From positions 868,001-932,000 of the forward strand of contig JAEHOE010000035.1 in assembly GCA_016858145.1 (NCBI GenBank): a stretch of DNA of 64,000 bases. The letters run 5' to 3'. The notes under the pieces were generated by a model. It ran no database searches. It worked only from the letters and a program-made list of their open reading frames with translations, and was not told where the DNA came from. This DNA comes from Edaphochlamys debaryana (taxonomy: Eukaryota; Chlorophyta; Chlorophyceae; Chlamydomonadales). Of the stretch, positions 11,993-24,300 are shown piece after piece; the stretch's first letter is position 1; every line of letters starts with the position of its first letter. The translations under genes and the position numbers were made by a program.

Positions 11993-14900
11993 CTAGCAGG
12001 CCGACGAGCCCCCACCGGCCCCGGCCGCAACCCCCGCCTCCACATCACCCACGTCCACGCGCTCCGACCCTGCACCTGCTCCTGCACCCGCGCCTGCACC
12101 TGCCCGCACACCTCCTCCAGCCGCCCCCCCACCGCCACCCCTGTGCGAAGAGTCTGGTGCAGCCAGGGACGGCACCACGGCACTGCCCTCCGGGGGTGCC
12201 CGAGCGGCCCCCGTCGGCACCCCTGGAGGCGCCGGCGGTCCTCCAGGCGGCGGCACTGGCAGCGATTGCGTCGCTGGCGGCGCCGGCGGCAGCGGCGGCG
12301 GCACGGGCGGCGTGAACGGCTCCGTCGACGGCGGCGACGCCAGGGCCGGCGGCGCGGCCGGCGGCAGCTTGGCGGGCGTCGAGGGCGGGTGCGGCAGCGG
12401 CGAATCCACCACCGTCACCCGCACCTCATGCGGGCAGGCGGTGGGGGCGGCGTTCACAGATGACAGAGATGAGGATGCGGACGTGTGGCCGCAGAGCAGT
12501 CCCGCCCTCAAGCCTGGCGGCAGCGCGCCGATGCCCGCGGAGGACCTGGCGGCGCCGCCAGGGCTGACGCCGCCGTCGCGGAAGCAGCTGCTGCCGCCGC
12601 CGACGCCGACGCTGCTGAGCGCGCTGCTGCGGCCGCTGCTGCCGCCGCTGCGCCGCTCGCCGTCCGTGCTGCCCGGCCAAGGCCCGGGCCCGGGCCCGAC
12701 CCCAGCCCCAGCTCGTGGCGTCCTCGTCTCCAGGCGCATGTCGCTCCGCCGAGGGCCGGCGTGCAGCTCCACGCTCGCACCCCGCCTGGGCGCGCCCGCG
12801 CCCGCGGCCCCACCCACCGCCAACACGTCGCCCCCTGCCTCGCCAGCGCCTGTGCTGCCCCTCCCCAGGCGCCTGGAGGCGGCAGTGTTTGCTCCGAGGG
12901 TTACGGAGACCTCGCCCTCCGCCGCCGTTGGTGCTCCCCGCGGTCCTCCTTGCCGGCTCGAGGGGGCGGCCAAAGACCGGCCACCATCTGGCCCCGCCTC
13001 CTCGGCAGCAAACACCACCCCAACCATCGGCATACACTGCCTGTCCGCCGCCGCCGCCGCGGCCGGCGCGCCGTCCGCCGCCGCTGCAGCTGCAGGCGCC
13101 GTTGCCGCCGCCGCCCCCGCCGCGGCCACGGCCGCGCCGCCGCTGGCCCTGCCGGCGGCCTGCGCCTCCGCCGCCGCCAGCGCCACCTCCGCCGCGGTGG
13201 CGTCCGCCAGGGCGGCCTCCGCTCGGGCCACCTCGGCGGCGCTCACCGCCAGCTCCCGCTCGATCTCCTCCATACGACCAGCCCAGGTCTGGTGGGAAAG
13301 GGGAAGGGAGGTGGGTCGTGGGAAGAACGGTAGGGAGTAGAAAGAGGACGGTAGAGGGCAAGGGGCTATGAGGCGAGGGGGTTAGAGTGATAGGAGGCAT
13401 TGGGGCTGGCAGGCGGTCGGGGGCAGATGCCCCGCTGGCAGCGGCGGGCGAAGGAGCGGTGCCTAGCCGTTCGGAGGCTCTTTGCACGAGGCCTTCAGCC
13501 AACCCCTACCCCCGCGGCATCCTCGCCTCGCCTCCCAGCAGCCCCGCTGCCGACCGATCTCCCTCGCTGCCCTCGCTTGCCCCCAACCCTCGCCCAGCGC
13601 CCACCCCTCCGCCTCCACCCCCTCCTCCGCCTCAACCGCAACTCGCCGCCGCACCGCCGTGCCGCCACACCAACACGGCCCCACCCCCACCTGCTGCCTC
13701 GCCGCCATCCTCGCCGCACGCACCTCCCGCCGCCGCGCGCGCCGCCGCTGCCTCGCCCTCCGCACGCTCCAGGACCGCACCGCCAGACACCCCACCAGCG
13801 CCAGCACGGTGGCAGCGGTTAGCGAGGCCAGGGCCACGGTTAGGATGTTGGCGATGGGCCAGGCCGTGTCTGCGGTTGGCGGTTGGGGGTGGTTGGGAAT
13901 TTGTTGAGTGGTGGTTGGAGGCGGTTGGTGGTTGGCGGTGCGGCGGCAAGGTCAAGGGCTGGGGCAGAGCTAAGCGCGGGGTGGTGGTACGGTAGTACGG
14001 ACAGGGCGTAAGGTACGCACGCACCCTTGTTGGTGCTCCGAAGCCGTACGGGCAGTACGCCAACCGCCCCGTCCTCGGGCGGGACCTGAGTCATGCTCAT
14101 GAGCTGGCGCCAGCTGTACGGCCGCAGCGCCGGCGGTACGGGACGAGCAGCGTACGGCGCGGATGCTCTGCCGTACCGCTGCGTCTGCTGGGTGGTGCTG
14201 GCCGAGGGTGGGGCGTTGTCGGGGGACGGCAGGGCGGGGAGGGCCGAGGGCGGGAGGCGGCGGAAGCCGGGGGTCAGCCACTCGGCCAGGTAGTACCTGC
14301 ACAGAACAGGAAGGAGGGGCGAGGGGGATCGGCACGTGTGAGTCGTAAGCAACAGCAGGTGCTGGGCGACATGGGCACCCCACGCCGTACGGCCCCTCTC
14401 CCTGCTTTCCCACTCTACCCCTTTCCCGTCCTGGTCCCCGCTCCCTCCACACGGGTCCTGCAGAGGTCTGCGCACTGCCCCCATCTAGCCGCATCAGATA
14501 TACCCCCGAAAACTCCATAACCCGGTCATAACCCTCGTTCGTAACCGCCCGAAACCCCGTACTCACGTGACGGGCGCCACGGGGTCCGAGCACTGCACCC
14601 TGTACAGCCACAGGATGTAGAGCGATGCCGAGTCCAGGGGGGAGGCGGACAGGGGGCAGGACAGGGGCGGGGGCGCGGGGTCGGACCCCACCGCCTGCGC
14701 CTCCGCCCCCGGCAGCGCCAGCAGCAGCGTGCAGCGGCACGTCCACACGACCGTTGGGACGAGCTGAGATGGGGCGAGGTTGTGCGGGTTGGGTAAGGGT
14801 GCGTGATGGCAAGGGTCAAGTCCCGAGCGGTCATGCTCGGTTTCCAGCCACGACGGTTGGGCCTGCACGGCCGAGGGCCGAGCGCCTTGCTCTCGTGCAC

Positions 14901-17900
14901 ACACCCTTCCACCTTACCTTGTATACGAGCTCCGGTACAGCTCCCGAGAAGCTATTGTAACTGTGCGGAGTGGAAGGGAAACGGGCACAGGGTGAGCACT
15001 GATATACGCTTATACCGCGGACTGGTTTGAGCACACACAGAGGAGTCCAGTGGACCGCTGCCCCCACCCCTCCGACCTCCCACCTCCGCCTCCCCCTTCA
15101 GCCTCCCGCCATCTCAGCCCCTGCCGCACACGCAAGCGGGCGACACCCACCTGAGGTCCAGCAGCCGCGGGAACAGCGGCGAGGGCCCCTGCACGCTGAA
15201 CACGGCCAGCTTGTCCAGGTAGGAGGGGATGGGGCCGGACAACTGGTTATGGCTCAGGTCCAGGACCTGGGGGCGGGTGGGTGGGGTGGGTGGGCGGGTG
15301 GGTGGGAGGAGGGGTTGTTTGTTGCTGAGCGGGATCGCGCCGACGCCATGGGAGGAGGGGTGCACGACAGGATGCCGGGTGCATGCTTGAGCTGGGCTCG
15401 AACGCGTTGCCAAGCCAGGACCGACCAGACACAGGCCAGCTGGGCACGCCCTCCCCTCGCCACGAGCAGGCAGTGCCCGATCCGTCAGCCCGCGCTCACC
15501 TGCAGGCTGTTGAGCCTAAGCCGCCGCGCGAAGAGCATCAGCGTTCCGGACAGGGCATTGGCTGATGCGTTGAAGTAGAGCAGCTGGGGCGAGGCGGCGA
15601 TGGCGGGGGTGACGATGCCTGGCGGAGGGTGGGGTGGGTGGGGCAGGGGCAGGGACAGGGGTTAACTTAGGCTTGAGGATTCCACCGCAAGACTGCCTGC
15701 GCAAACCCCGACCCGCCCCGACCCGCCCGCAAGGCGAAGAGGTTCTGCGGCTCCGCGGTAGGTCATCGACCCCGCCTGGACTGCACACTAGACAGACCTC
15801 GGCTGCCCTCCCCACCTGTGAAGTTGTTCCTGGACATGTCCATGTACCGGATCTGGTCCAGAGCCGACACGGGGAGCGGCCCGCTGCGGGGGTGGGAGAA
15901 AGGGGGAGTGGGGTGGGAGGCATTGGATTGGAGGGGCCCGAGTTGCCTCACCCCTTCTTTCCCTCTCCCATACAGCCCGATCAATACCGCCCCGTTCTCC
16001 CCCTGAACACCCCATTTGCCATACACCCTTCCCTTTTCCCTCCGGCCCCCGTGGACGCACGTGAGGTTGTTGGCCGAGCAGTTGATGATGATGAGGTGCG
16101 GCGGCAGGGGCGAGGGCAGGGGCCCGGAGAGGCGGTTGGAGTCCAGGTAGAGCACCAGCAGGGAGGGGGGCAGGGCTGGGGGGAGGGGGGAGGTTCAGGG
16201 GGGGAGGAAGGGCGGATGAGGCGCGAGCCAAGCAGGGCTGGGGATGGGGCGGAGGAGAGGTTGAACAGAGCATGGTAAGCAGTGGGGACAGGCGCTTTCT
16301 GTGGGCCCTCTTTAGTGACATAGGCAAATGAGGCAGGGGCGGTTGCGCGCTCACCTGGCACCCGGCCGCGGAGCTGGTTGCTGCCCACGTCCAGGTATGT
16401 CAGATTAACCAGATCCCGCCAACCGTTGCCGTCCAGTTCCGGCCGCAATCCGATCATGTCCAAGATGTCGTCCGTGTCCCACGGATCCGCGTCATCCGCA
16501 TCGGAATCCGCCGGTGATGGCGATGGCTCGGATCCAGATCCGTCCGCCCCCGGAACAGTTCCGGAAATGGGATCCGTGCGGTTCCCGGATCCTGGATCCG
16601 CTGGGATCATTGTTCCCTCCAATCCGGCGAGCATGAGATCCAGGGTGAGGAGCGTGTCGGGCAGGGGGGGCACGGATCCGCCCAGGGCCGTGAAGGAGGC
16701 GTTGAGGTGGAGCAGGGCCGGGGGCAGGCCCATGAGGGGCCCCTTCAGGCCCAGGTTGGACGAGACGTCCAGGTACGACAGGGAGGTGGCGGCGGTCCAG
16801 TCCGACGGCAGGGCTGCGCGGCAGAGAGGCAGGGTGAGGGGGGAGTGGGGCGGTGATTAGTGATTATGGGGTGCAACAAGTGAGGGGCTGCCAAACAAAT
16901 GGGTTTGCACGCCTCTCCTAATGGCGAGTCAGCGAGATCCTCTGAGGGGCTGCGGCTGCCGGCCTGGCCGCTGCCAGAACCCTGGTGCCTCTCCTACCGT
17001 ACATTCCGGGCCCTAGCCCCGTGTGCGCCCCTTCCCAACCGCCCAAACTGCACAACCGCCAACGGCCGCCAACTCACATGACAGGCCGCCGTTGGCCGCG
17101 ATCTGCAGCTCCTCCAGGTCGGGCTGGGAGGCCAGGCACGTGGGCACCGCGCCCTCCAGGAAGTTGCCGGAAAGTGCCAGTACAGTACGGCCCGGCGGCG
17201 CCAGGCCCACGCAGGACCCCATCGCGTAAGAACCCCGGCCGTTAGTGCCGTTAGTGCCGTTGGCGGTTGGGCTGGTGGCATTTCCGGCAGTTGAGGAGCC
17301 GTTGCGGGGGTTAGCCGAGTCGATAATCGCCACGGTGTCGTTGCCGCTCGTGGCGTTAACGGTACCGTTGGCGGTTGGGCTGGGCGGCGGCGGTGGTTTC
17401 GCGGGCGCGGGGTACGCCATGGGCCCAGTGAGGCCCGACTCCGTCAGCACCGCAACCGCCAGGTTGGGACGAGCCAGTAACGGCGCCAACCGCTGCAAGG
17501 AGGGTAAAGATTTGACCGGCGACACGGCAAGCGTCAAGGTCATGCCGAGATAAGGCACCCCATGGGCGGGACTGATCGCGCCCCGCAGCTCCCGGCCCTC
17601 CGTCCCGGACAGCCCCAGCCGCCCGTCGCCAGCACCCTCCGCTAGCCCCTTTCTGCACACGAGCAGCTGTAGCTTCGGCCAAGCGTGCTCCCTGGCCCTT
17701 ACCCCGCGCGTCCCCCTCACCCCCTCAGCCCCCCCACCTGCAGCGGGAAGCCCAGCGCGCATCGCGACAGGTCCAGCCAGGCCAGCGAGGGTGCCCCCGC
17801 CAGCGCCGCCAGAGCCTCGTGGGCGCCCCCGCAGTCCAGCGCACCGGACAGCTGCAGCTTCCTGTGAGGGGTGGAGGGGGGGATGGGGAGGGGGCGGGTG

Positions 17901-20410
17901 GGCGGCGGCAGAGAGAGAGTGGGGTGGGATGTCTGGCACGGATGTGGGCAGCGCGGGATTACATTGCCGGGTAGGCTAAGGTCCGCCCCAGGTTCCTAAG
18001 CTGCCCCTCGGCCCCCTGCCCGCCCAGGTCCCCACCCTCTGCCGTATCCCTGGTCCACGACCTGCCCCCTCTCGCCCCCCCCCTCCCCCTTGCCCCCCCG
18101 GCCCCTCTCGCCCCCACCTGAGGCTGCCGTCGGGCCCGCACAGCACGTCCGGGTGCGCGCAGAAGTCCGCCACGGGGCCCAGCCCGGGGATGGCGGTGCG
18201 GCCGTAGGCCCAGGGGCCGCCCGCGGTGCGGAGAGCCACTGCCACCAGCCTGCACGGGGGGGAGGGAGGGTGTTTGTTGCTGAACGGGATCGTGCCGGGG
18301 GGAGGGGGGGTGTTTGTTGCTGAAGGGGATCGTGCCGGGGGGGAGGGGGGGGGGGGTAGAAGGTGGGGGGGTGGAGAGCGAGCGGTTCTGCGTTGCCTCG
18401 GCAAGAAGGAGAAGCTTGGGCGGAGCTCACACGTTTCTTTCGGCCAGCTCCTGTGCCCCTTTCCCCCCTGCTTCCTCTGCTTCCACTTTGGCTTCTCCCC
18501 AGCCTCCCGTTCCACCCAACCACCAGCTTCCCACACTTTGCCCCAGCCCGCCCCGCTGTCATCTCAAACAAAACGCCTCTTTCACACTCCCCCAACACCC
18601 CCCCATCACCACCTCCCCCCCCCCCCCCACCTCGCACAAGCCGTCCCGGACAGCCGCGGGCGGCAGCACTGCGCCGCCACGTCAGCCACCAGCCGCGACT
18701 CCGCCGCCGCCAGCGTGGAGGCGTTGCTGTGCACGTGCACCAGTACGGTGTACGGCAGGCCCAGGAGGGAGAAGTTCTGGAGGCGGCGAGAGGGGGGTCG
18801 GGGGGGGCAGAGTGACAGGCTTGGGGAGGGTCGGCGAGAGGAGGTGCGGCGCCCCGGACGGCTGGGCCTCTTTGGTGCCCCACCATGCACCCGAGGACGG
18901 CCCGGTCGAGCGCCCCAGCCTTCTCATGACGCAACGCCCCTGGGCCGCACCCGTCGTCCCTCTGACCCTAACCCTGACCTCCCAGAAACAATACCCCCCC
19001 CAACACCCGCGTCCCCCCTCACGCATAACACACAGCCCGCCCGGCCTCGTTGCAACAACAAGCGGGAGTCCCCCGGCCTCTGCCCCAGCCTCCCCACTCC
19101 CCACTGCCCCCTCCCTTAACCCCCTCACCCCGAGCACCACCAGCACCGTCTGCTCCGAGTCTTCCTCCTCGGGGCCGCCCACGCGTGTCAAAATACACAC
19201 GCCCCCGCTTCTTCACCCCCCCTTCCCCTCCAGTACACCCTCACCTCGAGCACCGCCTGCACCGTCTGCTCCCCCACATCCGCCCATGTGGCTCCAAACA
19301 CGACCTCCGTGGCGTCCTGTAAAGGGGAAGGAAGGCAGGGGGGGAGGGGGTGATTCGGGTAGTCATGATAGGAATTTTGACGAACTCCGGCGTGAGCGGC
19401 GGCGAGAGGAGGGGGGATACAGAGGGTCCGGAGAGGTAGGAAGGCAGTCTGAGTGCGAGTCAACCCTGGGCCAATGAACGACGGTGACGGCCGAAGCCGA
19501 ACGAGGGATCCGCTGTGGGGAGGGTTTGCGCTGTGGTGTGCGGCGGGAGCTGCGTACGGAGCGGGGAAGGTCCGCTTCCCAGGCACCGCACGCACCGCAC
19601 AGATTGGCACCGTACCACACGTGTACGGCAACACTCTGGGGCCGGGCACGGGCCAACGGCTGCGCACAGCACCCTGGATTTGCCGGTCCGGAAACCGCGG
19701 TACGGCATCCGTAGCCCCGGCTTCCGCAGAAGCACCTCTGTCGGTCCCAGGCTCGGCCCCAGGCTCGGTCCCAGGCCTCAGACCCAGCTTCGGGACCCCA
19801 GGGGCCCACCCCAGGCCCAAGGTTGCGGGCCCAGGCCCGCACCTGGCGTCGGTACTCAAAGGTGGTGTTGCGGCGCGGGAGCTTCCCAATGAGTAGCGAG
19901 GCCGTGAGGCGGGGGCCCACGCCACGAACGTGGACCTGACAGGGTGGAGAGCAGGGTAGGGAGAGGGGGGAGATGGAGGGGTTGTGAGGGAAGCGGCACG
20001 GGTCTGGACCCGCCACATAGCGGCGGCACGTGGGGGCGGCGCTCGTGTAGGCGGGCCCGAGCAACGGTCGAGGCAACTGCGCGGGGACTTAGGACTCCGG
20101 AAAGGTGTAGGACCGAGGCACTCACCTTGAGAACATCTCCTGAAGATAGCTGCTCGGGGCTCAGCACAGTGAGCGCTGTGTTGCCCCTGGGAGGCAGGAC
20201 GCCTCGCCAAACACAAGCATACAGCTCCTCACTCCACGTCGCTCCAGAGCCGCACTCGAGCTGCACCGCTGCCGCCAGCTCCTGATTGAGTACAATGACC
20301 CAAAGCAGGACCGCGCCAAGGCCAGGGCCAAGTGCCCAAGTGGCCATGCGCATTGCCCCCATCCAGGCCTCCGGCAGTCCTTTGCACGCTAAAGCATAGT
20401 GAGGAGGCAA
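11993..20410 (-). CDS. Membrane-anchored leucine-rich-repeat protein, receptor-like, no kinase
   Basis: Seventeen exons on the minus strand: 20410-20126, 19935-19843, 19316-19245, 18776-18631, 18249-18118, 17861-17738, 17492-17078, 16813-16355, 16175-16061, 15883-15816, 15618-15500, 15266-15151, 14960-14918, 14763-14567, 14296-14025, 13869-13691, 13288-11993. They sum to 1,376 residues with every phase consistent. Order: signal peptide (hydrophobic core after MRMATW), a beta-rich N-terminal part, plant-type LRRs with LxLxxNxLxGxLP units (exons 6-13), an Asn-Gly-Thr-rich likely N-glycosylated insertion (exon 7), an acidic insertion (exon 8), a juxtamembrane domain (14-15), one transmembrane helix with basic stop-transfer (exon 16), then an Ala/Glu coiled coil and a long Ala/Gly/Pro-rich cytoplasmic tail (17). 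No kinase is present. In-frame ATGs at 20362, 20353 and 20347 are alternative starts; the last fits the signal peptide best. A cell-surface or wall-sensing role is inference. Confidence 0.82.
15317..15348 (-). repeat. Intronic 32-bp element, copy 1
   Basis: Read on the gene's strand it starts TGGCGTCGGCGCGATCCC and ends CAGCAACAAAC, about 50 nt before the 3' splice site of the exon starting at 15266. The same 32 bp occur at 23933-23964 in another gene, also in the sense orientation. Confidence 0.75.
18272..18336 (-). repeat. Intronic element, two tandem degenerate copies
   Basis: Copies at 18272-18296 and 18312-18336 share the CGATCCC and CAGCAACAAAC core with the copy at 15317. They lie 22-86 nt before the 3' splice site of the exon starting at 18249 and are separated by a C-rich tract. 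Both are sense to the LRR gene. Confidence 0.7.
19124..19157 (-). repeat. Degenerate copy of an exon end plus splice donor inside the next intron
   Basis: About 30 of 34 bases match the end of LRR exon 3 and its donor (19240-19273). The copy keeps the EQTV coding stretch and a GTGAGG donor, but no acceptor gives a frame-compatible exon, so it looks like a decayed partial exon duplication. Confidence 0.6.
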
Positions 20411-21303
20411 ATTATGCCCATCCTATGCAATCCCACGCCCCCGCAGTGCCCCGAAGGAAAACAGCTGAGCACTCGGCAACCAAGACCTCCACCTATCGTT
20501 TTCTCCTAGGTAGCAAACAGAAGCTCTGCACTGGAGTGTTGGCGGTGGGGGATGTGGAACAGAGAGGCCCGCGGCAATTTGTCCGGCAAGGAGACCGTAT
20601 TCGGGCATGCGGTCGCACGCAGCGGCTTCACGACAGCCGCCCAAGGGCTGCTCATGTTCGCAGCCCTAGTACAACTCGAACTGGAGGCACGACCCTGGCC
20701 GATTAGCTCTTTTGCTCGCTTGTCTCGTCTCGCGGCACGGGCGCAGCAGTTCGCGCGCCCTGGGCTGCAGGACTGACCCGGGCAAGCCCAGCCAACACCA
20801 CTTAGTGATCCAGAGGCAAATGGAAAGTCTGCACTAAGGCTAGACTACAAGCACAGGTGCGCAGGGCTTCGGCATGCCCCAGCCCCGCAGGGAGCTTAAC
20901 GACCAAAGCCTTTCCACATAGGAAGCTACTTCGTTGTCACAAATTCCGAGGTCGGGGCCTTTGCAAACTGGCCAGCGTGCTAGTTCGCGATGCGGTCGGG
21001 CGTCTTGCTCTAAGCAGCTCTTGAGAAGCCGACCATCCGGGTCAAGTCTCTCTCACAGGAGACTAGAAGTCCAGCGTTCGCCCCCACGTACCGGGGTCGT
21101 GTCAGGTGGCCTGAACACAGCAGGCGTGCCAGGGCGCCCACCCCGCGCTCATTACACCCCGCTTGTGGACACCGGTTGGGGTCCGAAACCCTCAGCGCAC
21201 CTCTGTATTTGGCCCCAACGTCTCCAATCTGTCCTATCTGTGACCTGTCTCGCGTTCCGTGCGTTCTGCCCCGCTCCAGGGTGCAGCGCCCCTGAGCCCC
21301 ACC
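20411..21303. promoter_or_regulatory. Shared upstream region of the divergent LRR and FAM135-like genes
   Basis: 893 bp separate the two start codons, so both promoters must lie here or inside 5' UTRs. No coding exon is supported. The LRR-proximal 366 bp are a dispersed repeat (next entry). The FAM135-like start sits in a good context, CCACCATGA. Confidence 0.5.
20432..20797 (+). repeat. Dispersed 0.37-kb repeat, copy A (next to the LRR start)
   Basis: Closely matches 28883-29280 from CCCACGCCCCCGCAGTGCCCC to about GCCAACA, differing by scattered substitutions and by a 33-bp tandem duplication present only in the other copy. It contains an open frame on the + strand but no known domain. It begins 22 bp from the outermost LRR ATG. 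Confidence 0.8.
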
Positions 21304-24300
21304 ATGAGCTCTTCGGGCGGCGCGGGCGGCGCCGCTGCCGGGCCGGGTGCCGTACCACACGGTTCATCCGTAAGGCACAGCCCGGACACTGCCAGCCCTG
21401 GTGCAGCCTCCGTCTCGGGCAGCCCCGGGTCTGGCGGGGCCTGGGCCGTCCCTGCCGCTCCGCACGCGGGCGGGCCCACCGCTCTTAAACAGGCCAGCCG
21501 GCTCGGGGGCACAGGAATTACCACCACAGCCGGCGGTGGTGGCAGCGGCGGAGGTGCAGGTGGCGGCGGCGGCAGCGGTGGATGGGCGGGAGCAGCGGCC
21601 GGGGGCGGCAGCGGAGGGGGCGCCAAGTCCAGCCCCCCCACCACGCCCCTAGGGACGAGCGTCTCTGTACCTGCGGGCGGCGGCGCCTCGGCCTCCCTCG
21701 CGTCCTACATCTCCGCCCCTCCGCCCCAGCTGACGGGACCGGACGGACCTCCCTCGGGCCCCTCCCTATCCGGCGCCGCTGCTGGCGGGGGCGGCGGGGG
21801 CGGGGGCACCGGCCTGGCCTCCTCGGGCCGCGCCGGAGGGCCCTCCGCGTCCGCCTCCTTCAACAACCTCACCAACCTCAGCCGCTCCCCCTCGATCGGC
21901 ACCAGTCAGGGAAACCTGAACGCCAACAGCGTGACCCACATCAACGTATCGGCGGGGCCCCACTCCAGCAGCCTCCAGGGCCTGCAGGGCGCCGCCGCCG
22001 CACTCGGGGCGAGCGCCAGCTTCGGCCGGGCCGGCGGCGGCGGCGGGACTGGGACTGGGAGTGGCGGCGGCGGGACAGCCGCCACGCCGACCCACATCAC
22101 GCCGACGCCGAGCGTGACGGCCGGGCACGGTGGCAGCGGCGGCGGCGGCGGCGGCGGCTGCCAGGGCCAGATCCCAGGGCCGCCGTCGCTGGAGCCATCG
22201 CTGGCGGCGCTGGGGTCACTGGCCCACGGGTCAGGCCCCAGCACCTCCCGAGGAAACGGCACGGTCGGCGGAGCTCATGCCTCCAGCAGCGGCGGCGGCG
22301 GCGGTGGTGGCGGCGGCGCGCACGGGACGACCGTGAGCATCGGCGGCGTGTCGCTCTCCACCGCGCCGCTGGGAGCCAGCGGCGGCGGCGCCGCCAGCAC
22401 CTCCGCCTCCGCCGCCAGCGTCAGCTCGGGTGGGCTGTCGTCAGCGCCCGGACCGATGCGGGCCAACGCCAGCTCAGCCGGCGGCGGTGGTGGCGGCGGC
22501 GGCGGCGCCCGGCGGACGACCAGCAGCTCTGCGATCGCCAATGGGACGAGCGGCGACAGGGCCTCCGCCTCCGCCACCCTCGGCGGCGCCTCCGCCAACG
22601 GTGGCATGCTGGCGCCGCGGGCCAGCGCCGCCGCCGACTCGACGGCGGCGACCGCTGCCGCCGCGGCGGCTCCGCCAGCGACGGCGACGATGGCCGCCGT
22701 CGAGTCGTCGCTGTCACGTGCCGGTCTCGTGGCGGTTGTGGATCTCTGCGTTGCGCTGTACAAGTTCGTTAACATCGAGCTGCACAGCCAGGGCTGGTAC
22801 GCCGTACGGATCAAGGTCTCGGCCGGACCCGACGCCGTGTGTACGATGCACACTGTCGTACAGTCGCAGCACGCCACGGGCGTGCAGCAGCTGCAGCAGC
22901 TGCGGCAGTCGGCGGCGGCGGCGGCGGCCGGCGGGGCCGGGGCGGCGGCGGCGGCGGAGGCGGGGACGCAGCGGCAGCCCAGCGGCGGCGTGGGCGGCGG
23001 GAGTGCGATGCCTCCCGGAGGGTGTGAGTCCCTGGCACGGGCTTGGTGGGCATGGGATGCGGCATGGTTAGAGCCCTCAGCATGGGCCCTCGTCACAGAG
23101 GGGAGGGACGTTGGGTCGCTGGCCAGGGGTCGGGGCCGCTCCCCCCTGCGGGGACGAGAAGGTTCTGTCAAGTGCGGGGCTTAGGCTGAACGGTGCCCCC
23201 TCAACACAGTCCACCACCCATCCACCTCCTATCCCCCCACCATGTTCCCCGCTCCGTCCCCCCACCCCCGCAGCCGACCCCGCCATAGCCCGGCGCGGCG
23301 GTTGGTACGCGGAGGCGGGCGCCTGCGCCTTCCGTACCGCCGTATTCCGCATCCGGTACTGCTACGAGGAGGTCAAGCTGCACACCGCCGTACAGCTGCG
23401 GCTGTACGTGACCAACCTGGGGGTGCGTACGGCACAGGAGCGGGAGGGAGGGGTTGGCAGGGCCGTGGTCACGGGGTGGGGGGCGGCAGGCCCTCGCCAT
23501 CGCAGGTGTGAGGAGCGGTCCTAGTGGCCGCGGCCGCAGCCAGTGAGGGTCCCCACCACACGCCCCTCGACCTCATACCCCGCGCCCCACGTCTCAACCC
23601 AACCCGGCCTCCGGCTGCCCCCCCCCCCTCCCCCTCCCCGCCCAGGCCCTGTCCTCCCTGTCCCCCACGGTGGAGTTCGAGCTGCTCTTCCAGGAGGCCA
23701 ACCTGGACAAGTGGGGAGGGGGTGGGAAGGAGGGAGGGGGGCATGGGCAAGGTATCTAGGCAAGGGGGAAGGGGGGAAGAGGGAAGGGGAAGAGGGCGGT
23801 TTGAGGCGGCCAACCTGGACAAGAGGGGCCAAAAGTGTACGAGCCTCCTCCGCTTTCCCCCACCCATCCCATCTCTCTCCCCCTCCCCGTCCCCTGGTGG
23901 TATGTTCGCAAGCTTCGCAAGCTATGCCTCCCTGGCGTCGGCGCGATCCCGCTCAGCAACAAACACCCCGTCCCCTGCCCCTCTCCCCCATATTCTCCAC
24001 CCCAGCCCCTCCGCGGTGCCCGATGAGTTCAGCCTCAAGGTGGCGGCCCGCGAGACCGTCACCCTGTCAGGCCTGGGCTCGGGCCTGGCCGAGTACTACG
24101 GCTGCACCTTCAGCGACGAGCACTTTGGGCTGTGCGCCACGGGGCTGTTCGGAGGAGTGGCGGGGTTCGCGCCGAGGGACATGGTGCAGGGGTGGGTGGG
24201 GGTGGGGTGGGGCATGGGGGCATGGGTGGGTTGGGGGGTGGGTTGGGGATGGGGCCGGCTGGGGCTGGGGGACATGGCGAAGGGGTGGGGCGGGAGGGTG

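Noticed and set aside
12000..13280. Plus-strand Ala/Pro-rich ORF 12312-13340 as a gene.
   Set aside because: It is the complement of the last LRR exon, whose coiled-coil sequence and phase are well supported on the minus strand.
19124..19200. Possible extra coding exon of the LRR gene.
   Set aside because: No acceptor gives a frame that joins exons 3 and 4, which already fit each other in phase 0.
21259..21303. Upstream in-frame GTG start for the FAM135-like protein.
   Set aside because: Nuclear translation starts at ATG; the ATG at 21304 has a good context.
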